Assembly (NCBI RefSeq): GCF_052116305.1
Contig: NZ_JBQKLI010000002.1
Span: 62,001-126,000, forward strand
From: JBQKLI01 sp012798975
GTDB lineage: Bacteria > Bacillota > Clostridia > Tissierellales > Peptoniphilaceae
Direction: 5' to 3'
DNA: 64,000 bases
Each line of letters opens with the position of its first letter. The first letter of the stretch is position 1. A model generated the notes under the pieces. That model did not search any database, was not told the DNA's origin, and saw nothing but the letters and a program-made list of their open reading frames with translations. This document shows, piece after piece, positions 27,744 through 36,270 of the stretch. Position numbers and translations under genes: made by a program.

Positions 27744-27831
27744 GAGTTTTAATACTTTAGTTATACTAATTCCTTCAAGTTTATACTGTTATCATTGATG
27801 CTAAAGATTCATCTAAAGTATTTTAAAACTC
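27744..27831. repeat. long inverted repeat in the intergenic region
   Basis: GAGTTTTAATACTTTAG (27744-27760) pairs with CTAAAGTATTTTAAAACTC (27813-27831), 17 pairs with a 2-base bulge and a 52-base loop. It lies between the small membrane protein gene and the MFS gene. Function unknown. Confidence 0.5.
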
Positions 27832-27865
27832 TTGAATCTTACTTTCTACAACCTTTATATTCTCA

Positions 27866-27894
27866 CAAAAAAAGAATTGAATATTCTCCAATTC
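27866..27894 (-). terminator. terminator after the small membrane protein gene
   Basis: GAATTG / CAATTC stem with a 9-base loop; the complement ends in seven T residues. Confidence 0.6.
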
Positions 27895-27911
27895 CTTCTA
27901 TCCTTCTATTC

Positions 27912-28091
27912 CTATGTTCTTCCTTTTGATAAACCTATTATAATAAGAATTAACGCGGCTCCTAAAAGTAGAATCAGCAATAATATCGGTATTTCGAAAA
28001 AATATTTATGAATCGATACCATTAAAAGTTCTAAAAAAATCCCTCCTGCTAAATAATCATTCATAACAAACTTTTTATTTCTTTTTCTCAC
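27912..28091 (-). CDS. small membrane protein (59 aa)
   Basis: Open frame from a GTG at 28089-28091, placed 6 bases after GAGGTGAT, to TAG at 27912. The product starts with a basic stretch (RKRNKKF) and has a hydrophobic helix IPILLLILLLGAALILIIIG at residues about 34-53, then a short basic tail. A dedicated terminator follows 18 bases later. I recognise no family. Ribosome site, membrane helix and terminator together make a real gene likely. Confidence 0.6.
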   Translation of the reverse strand: MRKRNKKFVMNDYLAGGIFLELLMVSIHKYFFEIPILLLILLLGAALILIIIGLSKGRT

Positions 28092-28333
28092 TCTATCATC
28101 ACCTCATCTTCAGAAATTCTTTATAGACTTATATACTATAACTGAAACAAAACTCTTTTGCATCTAAAATCGATTAAATCCATGTAAAGTTGACAGTATC
28201 ATTGAACTTCTGGTGATGAAAGTGATTTATCTTTAAATACCTTTGAATCGCTATTTTTGTAAGAATAAATGGTACTAAGGTTTTGATCTATACCGTTTTT
28301 TATGTTATCTAGAAAAGTTCTCCTTTGCATTAT

Positions 28334-28371
28334 AAAAAAGGAAAGTGCTTTTCTTTTGCACTTTCCTTCTT
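28334..28371 (-). terminator. terminator after metE
   Basis: AAGGAAAGTGC pairs with GCACTTTCCTT, with a T run on the complement. Between 28092 and 28333 I see nothing else. Confidence 0.8.
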
Positions 28372-28398
28372 TGCTGAAAACATTCTGCCGCAGTTCTC

Positions 28399-30668
28399 TT
28401 AATATTCTTCTCTTAATTCCTTTGCTGCTTTTACTAAATTCTTAAGACTTGGTATTGTTTCTTCTACTCCTCTTGTTTTCAGTCCGCAGTCCGGGTTCAC
28501 CCATACTTTCTCTTTTGGAATTCTTTGTATTGTCTTTTCGATTACTCTTTTTATTTCTTCTACAGAAGGAACCCTAGGCGAATGGATATCATATACTCCA
28601 GGACCGACTTCTGTTTTAAAATGATTTTCTTTAAGTGCCTCTAGAATCTCTAAGTTCGAACGAGAAGCTTCGAAAGTGATCACATCCGCATCCATATTGT
28701 CTATTGCGATAATAATATCTGTAAATTCGCTATAGCACATATGTGTGTGTATCTGCGTTTCTTTCTGTACCCCGCTATGGACAAGACGGAAGGCTTTTAT
28801 CGCCCAGTCAAGGTATTCCCTATCCCATTGCGTTTTTCTTAATGGAAGTTTTTCCCGAAGAGCTGCTTCATCTACTTGTATGATAGAAAGTCCTGCTTTT
28901 TCTAAATCAAGCACTTCATCTCGTACTGCAAGAGCAATTTGAATAGCAGACTCTTCTAAGGAAATGTATTCTCTAGGAAAGGACCAGTTTAATATCGTTA
29001 CAGGTCCTGTGAGCATTCCCTTTAAAGGTCTTTTCGTTAAAGATTGTGCATAAGTCGACCATTCCACAGTGATCGGTTTTTCTCTGGAAATATCTCCCCA
29101 TACAATCGGCGGCTTTACACATCTTGTTCCATAGGACTGAACCCATGCTTTTTCTGTAAAACATAACCCTTTAAAGATTCTCCGAAGTATTCCACCATGT
29201 CGTTTCGTTCAAATTCTCCATGAACGAAGACGTCAAGACCGATCTCTTATTGGATAGCGATCCATTCTTGGATTTTTCTTTGATTAAAGGAAATATACTC
29301 TTCTTTAGAAATAACTCCTGTGCGATACTCTTTGCGATTTTTCTTTACATCTTTTGTCTGAGGGAAAGAACCGATCGTTGTCGTTGGAAATAAAGGAAAA
29401 TCAAACTGCTGTTTTTGTATTTTTTCTCTTTCGAAAAAATCAGACTTTCTCGAAAAATCTTCTTCTGTTATAGAAGAGACTCTCTTTTGGACAGCATCAT
29501 CCTTGCAGTCTCTCTCCTCTTTGAATAAATCCTTATTTTCCTTATACGCTTCGGATTTTTTTGCTTCTTCTAAAGATGAGATTTCAGCTAGGTCCTTTAA
29601 TTCTTCCAGCTTCTCTAAGGCAAAAGAGAAATGTTTTGTAATATCCTTTGATAAGCTTTTCTCCGCTTTTACGCTAAAGGGGACATGAAGCAGAGAGCAG
29701 GAAGTATTAATCACAATAGTTTCCGCTATTTTAGAACATACTTTAAGAATCTCTAAAGATTTTTCATAAGAATTTTTCCAAATATTTTTGCCATTTATAA
29801 TTCCTGCAAAAAGCGTTTTTCCTTTTGGAAAACCGTAAGCTTTTAATAATTCTAAACTCTTTTTTCCTTCTATAAAATCCAGCCCGATCCCGTCAAAGGG
29901 AAACTCGATAACTTCTTTATAGCAGTCTCTTATATCTCCAAAATACGTTTGTAAAATGAATTTTAAATTTACTTTTTCTTTTAACAACTCTTGATAGATT
30001 TTAGAGAATAGTTCTTTATCTTCTTGAGATAGGTCTAAGACTAAAGAAGGTTCATCCAACTGCAGCCATTCGATCCCGATTTCTTCGGCTTTTTTTAGAA
30101 GATCCGCATATACTTTTGTTAAGTCGGGGATAATTTTGTCCAAATCAGCCCCTTTTTCTACTTTCGAGATCTTAAGGAATGTAAAAGGTCCCGTTAAAAC
30201 AGATTTTGTTTCAACACCAGCTTTTTTAGCCTCTAAATATTCCTGAAATATTTTTTCTCCTTTAAGCTTAATCTCTGTATCTTTGTCGATCTCAGGAACC
30301 ATATAATGATAATTCGTATTAAACCATTTTCTCATACTTAGAGCTTTTACATCTCCCTCTATTCCTTGATAACCCCTTGCCATAGCAAAATATGTATCGA
30401 GTAAAGACAGATTCAAATCTTGATATCTCTTTGGAACGATATTAAATAATACAGATGTATCTAAGACCGTGTCGTAATAAGAAAAGTCATTAGAAGAAAT
30501 AGAATCGATACCCTTCTCCTTTTGAAAATTCCAGTGTTTTTTTCTAAGATCTCTAGCTTGTTCTTCCAGATCCTCTGCGTCTATCTCTTTTCTAAAGTAC
30601 TTTTCCGATGCAAATTTTAATTCTCTGCTTTCGCCGATTCTGGGAAAACCAATGATCGATGTTTTCAT
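28399..30668 (-). pseudogene. metE: cobalamin-independent methionine synthase with one stop and one frameshift
   Basis: About 757 codons, the normal MetE length, starting at the ATG at 30668 (AGAGGAGA upstream; protein begins MKTSIIGFPRIG). It methylates homocysteine from methyltetrahydropteroyltriglutamate. Lesions: TAA at 29247-29249 where GAA fits, and one base lost in the run at 29158-29161. Parts upstream: EWLQLDEPSLVLDL, LFPTTTIGSFPQTKDVKKNR. Parts downstream: GEFERNDMVEYFGESLKGYVF, IQVDEAALREKLP, and the zinc Cys in WVNPDCGLKTRG. All domains remain. Two lesions close together mean decay or a poor-quality stretch. Confidence 0.85.
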
Positions 30669-30684
30669 ATTCAAATCTCCTCTC

Positions 30685-30707
30685 TTGAAGAATTTTTTAT
30701 TCTTCAA
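30685..30707. promoter_or_regulatory. inverted repeat before metE, possible LysR-type operator
   Basis: Perfect 9-bp arms TTGAAGAAT / ATTCTTCAA with a 5-base centre, 17 bases before the metE ATG. It contains TGAA and TTCA half sites like those of MetR-type sites, though the spacing is longer than TGAA-N5-TTCA. Confidence 0.35.
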
Positions 30708-30794
30708 ATAATAAATTCATAATAGTATCTATTAGGTTCTTTGAATAATACATAATAATCATGCTTTGTTATAGCTTTTTTCTATGGCTAACTT

Positions 30795-31700
30795 TTAAAA
30801 CTTACTCGTATGAATCCTTAAAGCTTTCATATAAGCTTTCCCATATCGGCTTAGCACCATATTCTTTTTTGTAATCACTCCTATTCGTATATACTCCTCT
30901 ACCATCAACGGTTTTGCTATAATATGGGCTCCGTTTAGCTCTTTGCTTATAATTCCAGAACTTACTGTATAGCCGTTGAGTCCTACTACAAGATTAAATA
31001 AAGTCGCCCGATCTCTTACCTTAATATTTTTATTGCGGTCTAATGTGCTTAATATTTCTTCCGAAAAATAAAAAGAATTATACTCCCCCTGTTCAAAGGA
31101 TAGATAAGGATAGTCTTCAAGATCCTTTAAACTAAGAGTTTCTCTTCCTGCTAAAGGATGGTTCGAATTAATAAAAACATGAGGTTTTGCCACTAAAAGT
31201 TCTTCAAAAACGAGATCGTTTTTCTTTAAGAGCTTCATAATAATCTCTTCGTTTTTTGAAGAAGTATATAAAATCCCGATCTCGCTGATAAGCCTTTGCA
31301 CATCTTCTATAATTTCGTATGTTTGTGTCTCTCTTAAAGTATAGTCGTATTTATTTCCTCCAAATTCCCGTATCACATCTACAAAGGCATTTACTGCAAA
31401 AGAATAATGCTGGCAGGATACTGAAAATCTTGTACTGTGGTCCGTTCGGTTTAAATATTTCTCTTCTAAAAGATTTGCCTGTTCGATTACTTGTCTTGCA
31501 TAAGCTAAAAACTCATCCCCGTCATTCGTGATGGTAATCCCTCTGTTTGTACGATGAAAGATTTTAATTCCCATCTCTTTTTCCAGCTCTTTAATTGCAT
31601 TCGTAAGACTTGGCTGAGAAATAAAAAGTTCCTTAGCCGCTTCGCTGATGGTTCCTTTTTCAGCTACTGTGATAATATATTTTAACTGCTGTAATGTCAT
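30795..31700 (-). CDS. LysR family transcriptional regulator
   Basis: 301 aa. N-terminal winged helix-turn-helix: QQLKYIITVAEKGTISEAAK, LFISQPSLTNAIKELEKEMG, IKIFHRTNRGITITNDGDEF. The effector-binding domain follows (about 90-300). It is transcribed in the same direction as metE and ends 127 bases before its start, so it may control methionine or sulfur metabolism; that link is inference from position only. Confidence 0.88.
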   Translation of the reverse strand: MTLQQLKYIITVAEKGTISEAAKELFISQPSLTNAIKELEKEMGIKIFHRTNRGITITNDGDEFLAYARQVIEQANLLEEKYLNRTDHSTRFSVSCQHYSFAVNAFVDVIREFGGNKYDYTLRETQTYEIIEDVQRLISEIGILYTSSKNEEIIMKLLKKNDLVFEELLVAKPHVFINSNHPLAGRETLSLKDLEDYPYLSFEQGEYNSFYFSEEILSTLDRNKNIKVRDRATLFNLVVGLNGYTVSSGIISKELNGAHIIAKPLMVEEYIRIGVITKKNMVLSRYGKAYMKALRIHTSKF

Positions 31701-31868
31701 AACATGATTCCCTTCTTTTCTTATCCTTCTCAGTAGGAAAGATTAGCCTTCTATTTCTTTCCATTTCTTTGGAGAACTATTTATATTATATGTAATAAGG
31801 CTATAAGATACCAATCTTTCAATTCAAATCCTGTCATTTTCCTTTATGCTCCTGGGGTTTTATAACAC

Positions 31869-31912
31869 TAAAAAAGACAGCGCAGGTGTTGAATCGCCTG
31901 TACTGTCTTTTC
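31869..31912 (-). terminator. terminator after the DUF5058-linked gene pair
   Basis: Stem AAAAGACAG..CAGG / CCTG..CTGTCTTTT with a T run on the complement. Confidence 0.75.
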
Positions 31913-31933
31913 TCATTTCCGATTTTATTTTTA

Positions 31934-32602
31934 TTAAGCTTTTCCTTTTTCCATAAAGATTCCTATCGCCATCGTACCAAACACTGCTACTAATGTAGTT
32001 AAGAAGGATGGTGTAATTCCTTTTTGTGATAATATCGTCAACACAATAGATATTGCTAAAGCGATAGGTGCCAGTTTCAACTTTGCTATTGCAAACTGTA
32101 CAAACAACGCTCCAAAAAGTGCCGGCAATAAAAAGTTTAATGCTGATAGAACATTTTCAGGAAGCAAGGATAAGATCGCATTTCCAGCGAACACACCTGC
32201 TGCAAGTATAACGATATTTACAACGACTGAAACAGCCATACCGATCGTCGCAACAATCGTTCCTTCATGCGTTCCCGGTTCATATCCCGTTGCATTTTGT
32301 GCTGCCGTAGCAGATGGAACTCTAAGGTTTGAAATGTTTCCTGTTATAAATGCCAGATAGTTTCCAGGCACCCCTAATATCGGGAAGTAAGAGATCGGCT
32401 CTATGATCCAAATAACACCAACTGCCCCTGCGATATTAATAAATGCTTGCCCTACCGCTCCCCAAGGGGGAATAATTCCATAAAATGCCGCTAAGACTAA
32501 AGCAGGTCCGAAAGAAACTAATACTCCCAATAAACTAGTCAATTTACCAAGTTTAATAATCTCCGGTATATAAACACCTTCAAAATAATTATTTTTATCC
32601 AT
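31934..32602 (-). CDS. integral membrane protein, partner of the DUF5058-like protein
   Basis: 222 aa with five or six hydrophobic segments, preceded by a good ribosome site. The middle region has FPILGVPGNYLAFITGNISN and NATGYEPGTHEGTIVATIG, which look like a conserved re-entrant or loop region of a transporter. It begins 12 bases after its partner gene and shares one terminator with it, so the two probably form one complex. I recognise no experimentally defined family. Substrate unknown. Confidence 0.65.
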   Translation of the reverse strand: MDKNNYFEGVYIPEIIKLGKLTSLLGVLVSFGPALVLAAFYGIIPPWGAVGQAFINIAGAVGVIWIIEPISYFPILGVPGNYLAFITGNISNLRVPSATAAQNATGYEPGTHEGTIVATIGMAVSVVVNIVILAAGVFAGNAILSLLPENVLSALNFLLPALFGALFVQFAIAKLKLAPIALAISIVLTILSQKGITPSFLTTLVAVFGTMAIGIFMEKGKA

Positions 32603-32614
32603 TTTGTATCCTCC

Positions 32615-33331
32615 TTAGCTTGCTATTACTGCGATGATCATACCGCCAAAAAGCGCTATAGCAAGTGCCCATTCTTTTAGCCATCTAGGTGCTTTTCCGC
32701 TTTTTTCAAACATCGATAATCCCAACATTATCGCAGCACCTGCAATAGCTGCCACTGTGTTTGCATTCATCGATAATAGATGCGGTGCTACTAAAGCACC
32801 GAATGCTCCAAGCAAAGCTGATGTTGATATAATACCAACAATAGCTGCATTTCCTTTTGTAAATTTGTCCTGAATCTTACTCATCTTGTCCGTTGTTAGA
32901 CCAGACATAATGATCCATCCGATAGAACCTAAGATCATGGTCCAAACAGCCGTTCCGAGAGCTGCTTCTGTCATAGGGTCAACGCCCAGCTGAACACCTG
33001 TCGCACCGGTACCAAAACCTGCTGCCATCATTTCAAACATCAGTGACCCTATAAAGGAAAGTCTCATCCATGCCATAGGCCCTCCGATGGTTACCATTAG
33101 AGCCAACACCCCTGATAAAATTACTATAGACGGTCCGATTGATGTAATAAATGCTGATCTTCTTGCACTTTTTATCTGCTCCTCTGTAATCCCCAGCTCT
33201 TTGCCTGCAGTGATTGATTTTTTATAAAATATAAATGCCTGTACTAAAGCCAGCGCAATTGCTATCCCAGCTGCCAGCCACATCGGAAAGCTGTTCGCAA
33301 TCCCCATTACTCTGTCATGTTCTGCTCCCAT
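32615..33331 (-). CDS. DUF5058-like integral membrane protein
   Basis: 238 aa with about six membrane segments: WLAAGIAIALALVQAFIFY first, then SIGPSIVILSGVLALMVTIG and others. The segment GFGTGATGVQLGVDPMTEAA contains several Gly and acidic residues that could line a transport path. It resembles DUF5058 proteins, which have no assigned function. ATG after AAGGAGG. A leader of about 310 bases separates it from a perfect promoter, suggesting RNA-level control of this pair. Confidence 0.65.
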   Translation of the reverse strand: MGAEHDRVMGIANSFPMWLAAGIAIALALVQAFIFYKKSITAGKELGITEEQIKSARRSAFITSIGPSIVILSGVLALMVTIGGPMAWMRLSFIGSLMFEMMAAGFGTGATGVQLGVDPMTEAALGTAVWTMILGSIGWIIMSGLTTDKMSKIQDKFTKGNAAIVGIISTSALLGAFGALVAPHLLSMNANTVAAIAGAAIMLGLSMFEKSGKAPRWLKEWALAIALFGGMIIAVIAS

Positions 33332-33640
33332 AATATCCTCCTTGGATTTTAAAATCGGAAATTTTGCTGAAGTGGATTTTCGTACTCCAAATTCTTATGA
33401 AACATACTTTAATTCATATCCTATTCTTCAAGCAGCTTTCTGCTGTTTTGACTATGCCTCTGTACATTCTTAGATCCCTTGGACTATGGATACCTTTTCC
33501 CGCCCCTCCGAAAGCGGTTTCATCATAGCTCTAAATCTGCCTATCTTCCTGTACTACAAGGATATGACTGAATTTATAAGCTCAATTTTTATACTAAGTT
33601 AACGTTTTTACAATCCTTAAGGCAGCTGCTTCTTGAATAT
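33332..33640 (-). promoter_or_regulatory. long structured leader of the DUF5058-like gene pair, class unknown
   Basis: The untranslated region is about 310 bases. A compact folded core spans about 33431-33530: outer helix CTATG / CATAG, inner CCGC / GCGG around 33500-33517, a GTATCC / GGGATC element, and a hairpin AGCAG-aaag-CTGCT at 33431-33444. I compared it mentally with common riboswitches (SAM, lysine, glycine, TPP, FMN, fluoride, c-di-GMP, T-box) and none fits. No clear terminator precedes the gene, so control of translation is possible. Confidence 0.4.
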
Positions 33641-33646
33641 ATTAGT

Positions 33647-33675
33647 ATTATAGATAAATCTAAAGTCTTTGTCAA
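33647..33675 (-). promoter_or_regulatory. consensus promoter of the DUF5058-like gene pair
   Basis: On the complement TTGACA (33670-33675), a 17-base spacer and TATAAT (33647-33652): a perfect consensus sigma-A promoter. The bases from 33676 to 33851 hold nothing recognised. Confidence 0.85.
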
Positions 33676-33851
33676 TTTACTAAGATAAATCAATTACATA
33701 AATAACAATTTAAAAGCTATCACTAATCTCCTTTCTTTCATATGCCAAAACATTCTCCAGCTTGATCTTAGCAGTCCTTGTCTTAAAATTACAGGGATAA
33801 CCTTCCTTTATTTATAAAAATATTGTGAAAGATCTTATCCCCTTTCTAAAT

Positions 33852-34229
33852 TTATAAGCATTCCCTTTTTATTTTATACTGTCCCTTTTCTAATGAGAGT
33901 ACCGCAAGCTCTAAATCTTCTTCTTTTACAAAGATATAATCTGTATTGTAAGTTGAAACTACAAAAATCCCAATATTCTCATCGTATAATATTTTGGAAA
34001 TCCGATATAATATTCCCTTCAGACTAAAATCCAGAACACCTTCTATCTTGAGTCCCCTCCATCCCTTTTCTTTTTGGATAACATTCTTTGGAATATCTTT
34101 GATTCTGCATAACAAAGATTTTTCATCCGTTGTTTGTGCTGTAAATATATACTCTCTTTCAAAATCTACTTGAGAATAATCCTCTACTTGGCACACTGAA
34201 AATTCATTCTTCAAAACAAGTAGTTCCAT
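33852..34229 (-). CDS. ACT domain-containing protein
   Basis: 125 aa. The C-terminal half reads as an ACT fold: KIEGVLDFSLKGILYRISKI, then LYDENIGIFVVSTYNTDYIF and a final helix with EDLELAVLSLEK, similar to the COG3603 amino acid-sensing group. Such proteins bind amino acids as regulators, but the ligand and target are unknown. It is monocistronic and divergent from ldh. Confidence 0.7.
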   Translation of the reverse strand: MELLVLKNEFSVCQVEDYSQVDFEREYIFTAQTTDEKSLLCRIKDIPKNVIQKEKGWRGLKIEGVLDFSLKGILYRISKILYDENIGIFVVSTYNTDYIFVKEEDLELAVLSLEKGQYKIKRECL

Positions 34230-34371
34230 ATCATTTCTCCTTTTTGTTCTATTATATCTCTATTTGTTCCATTTATCCGACTTCGTCATTGATAATCGAT
34301 TTCATTGACTCTTCCTCTTTATAATGATAGGATGATCCTAGGATTATCTAGCAAAAACAGGAGGTTTTCTA

Positions 34372-35301
34372 ATGTTTAAAACGAATAAAATATCAGTTAT
34401 TGGTGCGGGATTTGTAGGATCTGCTATCACATTCAGCTTAACAGAAAGCGGTATGGCTTCGGATATTGTACTTGTAGATATCAACGAAGATAAAGCAAAA
34501 GGGGAATCGATGGATATATCTCATGGAGCTGCTTTTGTTCGAAGTGTAGATCTTAGGGCCGGCAGCTATCCAGATACTAAAGATTCTGATTTAGTTATTA
34601 TTACTGCAGGTGCCAGTCAAAAAGAAGGAGAAACACGCTTAGATTTAATTGAGAAAAATGTGAAAATTTTCAAAGAAATGATTCCGGAAATTGTGAAATA
34701 CTCTCCAGATGCGATTCTACTCGTAGTTTCAAATCCAGTTGATGTACTCTCGTATGTCACTTGGAAATTATCCGGACTCTCCTCCAACCATGTTTTAGGA
34801 AGCGGAACTGTTCTTGACTCCTCCCGCCTTCGCCATGTTCTTTCTGAACGTTTCGATATCGATGCCAGAAATGTTCATGCCCATATCATGGGAGAACATG
34901 GGGATAGCGAATTTCCTATGTGGTCTGCAGCTTCTGTTGGAAGTATGCGTTTAGATTATTTTGCAAAAGAACATGGATGTGCTTTAGAAGAAATAAAAAA
35001 AGAAATTACCAAAGAAGTAAAAAACAGTGCCTACCAAATCATTGAAAAGAAAGGCTACACAAACTACGCCGTCTCTTTAGCTGTACGAAGAATTGCCGAA
35101 GCCATCTTAAGGGATGAACACTCTATTCTTTCTGTATCTTCCTATGATGAAAATGAAGGAATCTATTATTCTGCCCCTACTGTAGTTGGTCGAGAGGGAA
35201 AACACTACACTGTGGTTCCGGAAATGAATGAAGAAGAAAAAAGAAAACTTGAAAAAACTATACAGGTTATAAAAGAAGCTGTTGAAAAAACAGGATTATA
35301 A
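34372..35301 (+). CDS. ldh: L-lactate dehydrogenase
   Basis: 309 aa. NAD-binding Rossmann loop ISVIGAGFVGSAITF with the Asp after it (VLVDINEDKAKGE). The substrate-specificity loop ITAGASQKEGETR has Gln at the position that makes it LDH rather than malate dehydrogenase. Catalytic His lies in HIMGEHGDSEFPMWS, and DSSRLRHVLSERF carries the substrate Arg. It reduces pyruvate to L-lactate, regenerating NAD in fermentation. ATG after CAGGAGG, monocistronic, with a terminator 150 bases downstream. Confidence 0.95.
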   Translation: MFKTNKISVIGAGFVGSAITFSLTESGMASDIVLVDINEDKAKGESMDISHGAAFVRSVDLRAGSYPDTKDSDLVIITAGASQKEGETRLDLIEKNVKIFKEMIPEIVKYSPDAILLVVSNPVDVLSYVTWKLSGLSSNHVLGSGTVLDSSRLRHVLSERFDIDARNVHAHIMGEHGDSEFPMWSAASVGSMRLDYFAKEHGCALEEIKKEITKEVKNSAYQIIEKKGYTNYAVSLAVRRIAEAILRDEHSILSVSSYDENEGIYYSAPTVVGREGKHYTVVPEMNEEEKRKLEKTIQVIKEAVEKTGL

Positions 35302-35449
35302 AAGAAAGAGTGAAGCATGGAGTTAAGAAAGAAATCGGAGGTACGCCCTTTTTCTTTTGTGTGAAAGATAAATTACGAATGCTTTATACCCTCTTTAGAA
35401 AAGTTATGCATTTCACTTTCTAGATAAAGATTAAGATGTTAATCATTAT

Positions 35450-35493
35450 ATACATCAGCATTTCTATTTAAAGAAACGCTGATGTATTTTTTT
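35450..35493 (+). terminator. terminator downstream of ldh
   Basis: TACATCAGC / GCTGATGTA with an inner TTTCT / AGAAA helix and a T run. It is about 150 bases after the ldh stop. I see no gene in between, nor in 35494-35627. Confidence 0.8.
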
Positions 35494-35627
35494 AATGTGT
35501 GAATAATTTTTACTGTCGGCTTTCCTGGTTATGGTAAAGTCGATACTTTTTTTAATCTCAAAAGAAACACGTTCCATATTTCTCTCTTAACTCCCCTCTA
35601 TAATACTTCATACTGTTTCAACGCTCT

Positions 35628-36044
35628 TTACTCCTTCTTTTTATGAGAGATAACATCTTTTTCTCTATTTTCTGCAATATGTTCGGCTCGTTCTATTGCT
35701 TCTTTTTTTGTCTTATGAAGAGAGTCCGCTTGTTTTGCTCCTTTGGACTTTACTTCCCACATTTTTTCATCCTCACGGTAACGGACTTCTACATCTTTGT
35801 TCATATATTTTGGTCCGTCCCCATCTGCTTTGTGTTTTGTAATATCTTTCTTTTTCAAATCCTTAAGCTCTTCTTCAGATGCGTCTTTTACCCATTCCTT
35901 CGCTTGCTTCGTAGCAATAGGTATAGCTTGGCCTTCTTCATACCCTTCTTTAATCATTGCGTTGGCGATATCAATTGCTTTTCTCCGAGTTTCAGGATCA
36001 AAGTTTTTCCAAGAATCTGGATAATCTTTTTCTGTCCAAGGCAT
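35628..36044 (-). CDS. YdaT-like protein with ChaB-like N-terminus and DUF2188 C-terminus
   Basis: 138 aa, highly charged. The N-terminus MPWTEKDYPDSWKNFDPETR and the following helices (AIDIANAMIKEGYEEGQAI) resemble ChaB/YdaT proteins. The C-terminal 60 residues (VRYREDEKMWEVKSKGAKQA, then HKTKKEAIERAEHIAENREK) match the DUF2188 pattern. In Bacillus such proteins belong to the general stress group; the biochemical role is unknown. Confidence 0.75.
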   Translation of the reverse strand: MPWTEKDYPDSWKNFDPETRRKAIDIANAMIKEGYEEGQAIPIATKQAKEWVKDASEEELKDLKKKDITKHKADGDGPKYMNKDVEVRYREDEKMWEVKSKGAKQADSLHKTKKEAIERAEHIAENREKDVISHKKKE

Positions 36045-36115
36045 ATGTATCCCTCCTAAATCTTTATTCCTTTATCTTTTAATTAATAAGCTCGCTGTCA
36101 AAACACCCATCCTAT

Positions 36116-36243
36116 AGCCCTCTTTAAGTAAAAATTGTGTTATAACCTTTTATTTTGCTGGATTATATATTTTATTCACAAAAGACTATGAAGTGATACA
36201 ATTCTTTTCCCAAGAGCGGTAAAACACCGTTCTTGGCTGGAAA
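36116..36243 (+). repeat. dispersed intergenic element, copy B
   Basis: Starts with AGCCCTCTTTAAGT (36116-36129), identical to copy A at 3304. It ends with the hairpin at 36206-36243 (TTTC, CCAAGA-G-CGGT, loop, ACCG-T-TCTTGG, CTG bulge, GAAA). The stem pairs where copy A differs: U-A in A is C-G in B. The middle segment is shorter and unrelated. It lies downstream of the mgsA operon. Confidence 0.5.
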
Positions 36244-36270
36244 CGAAGGGCTGCACTCTGTTTAAACCTC

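Noticed and set aside
35643..36059. 138-codon open frame antisense to the YdaT-like gene
   Set aside because: Composition is Phe- and Cys-rich as expected from the complement of a Lys/Glu-rich gene; the minus-strand gene has the start, ribosome site and family match.
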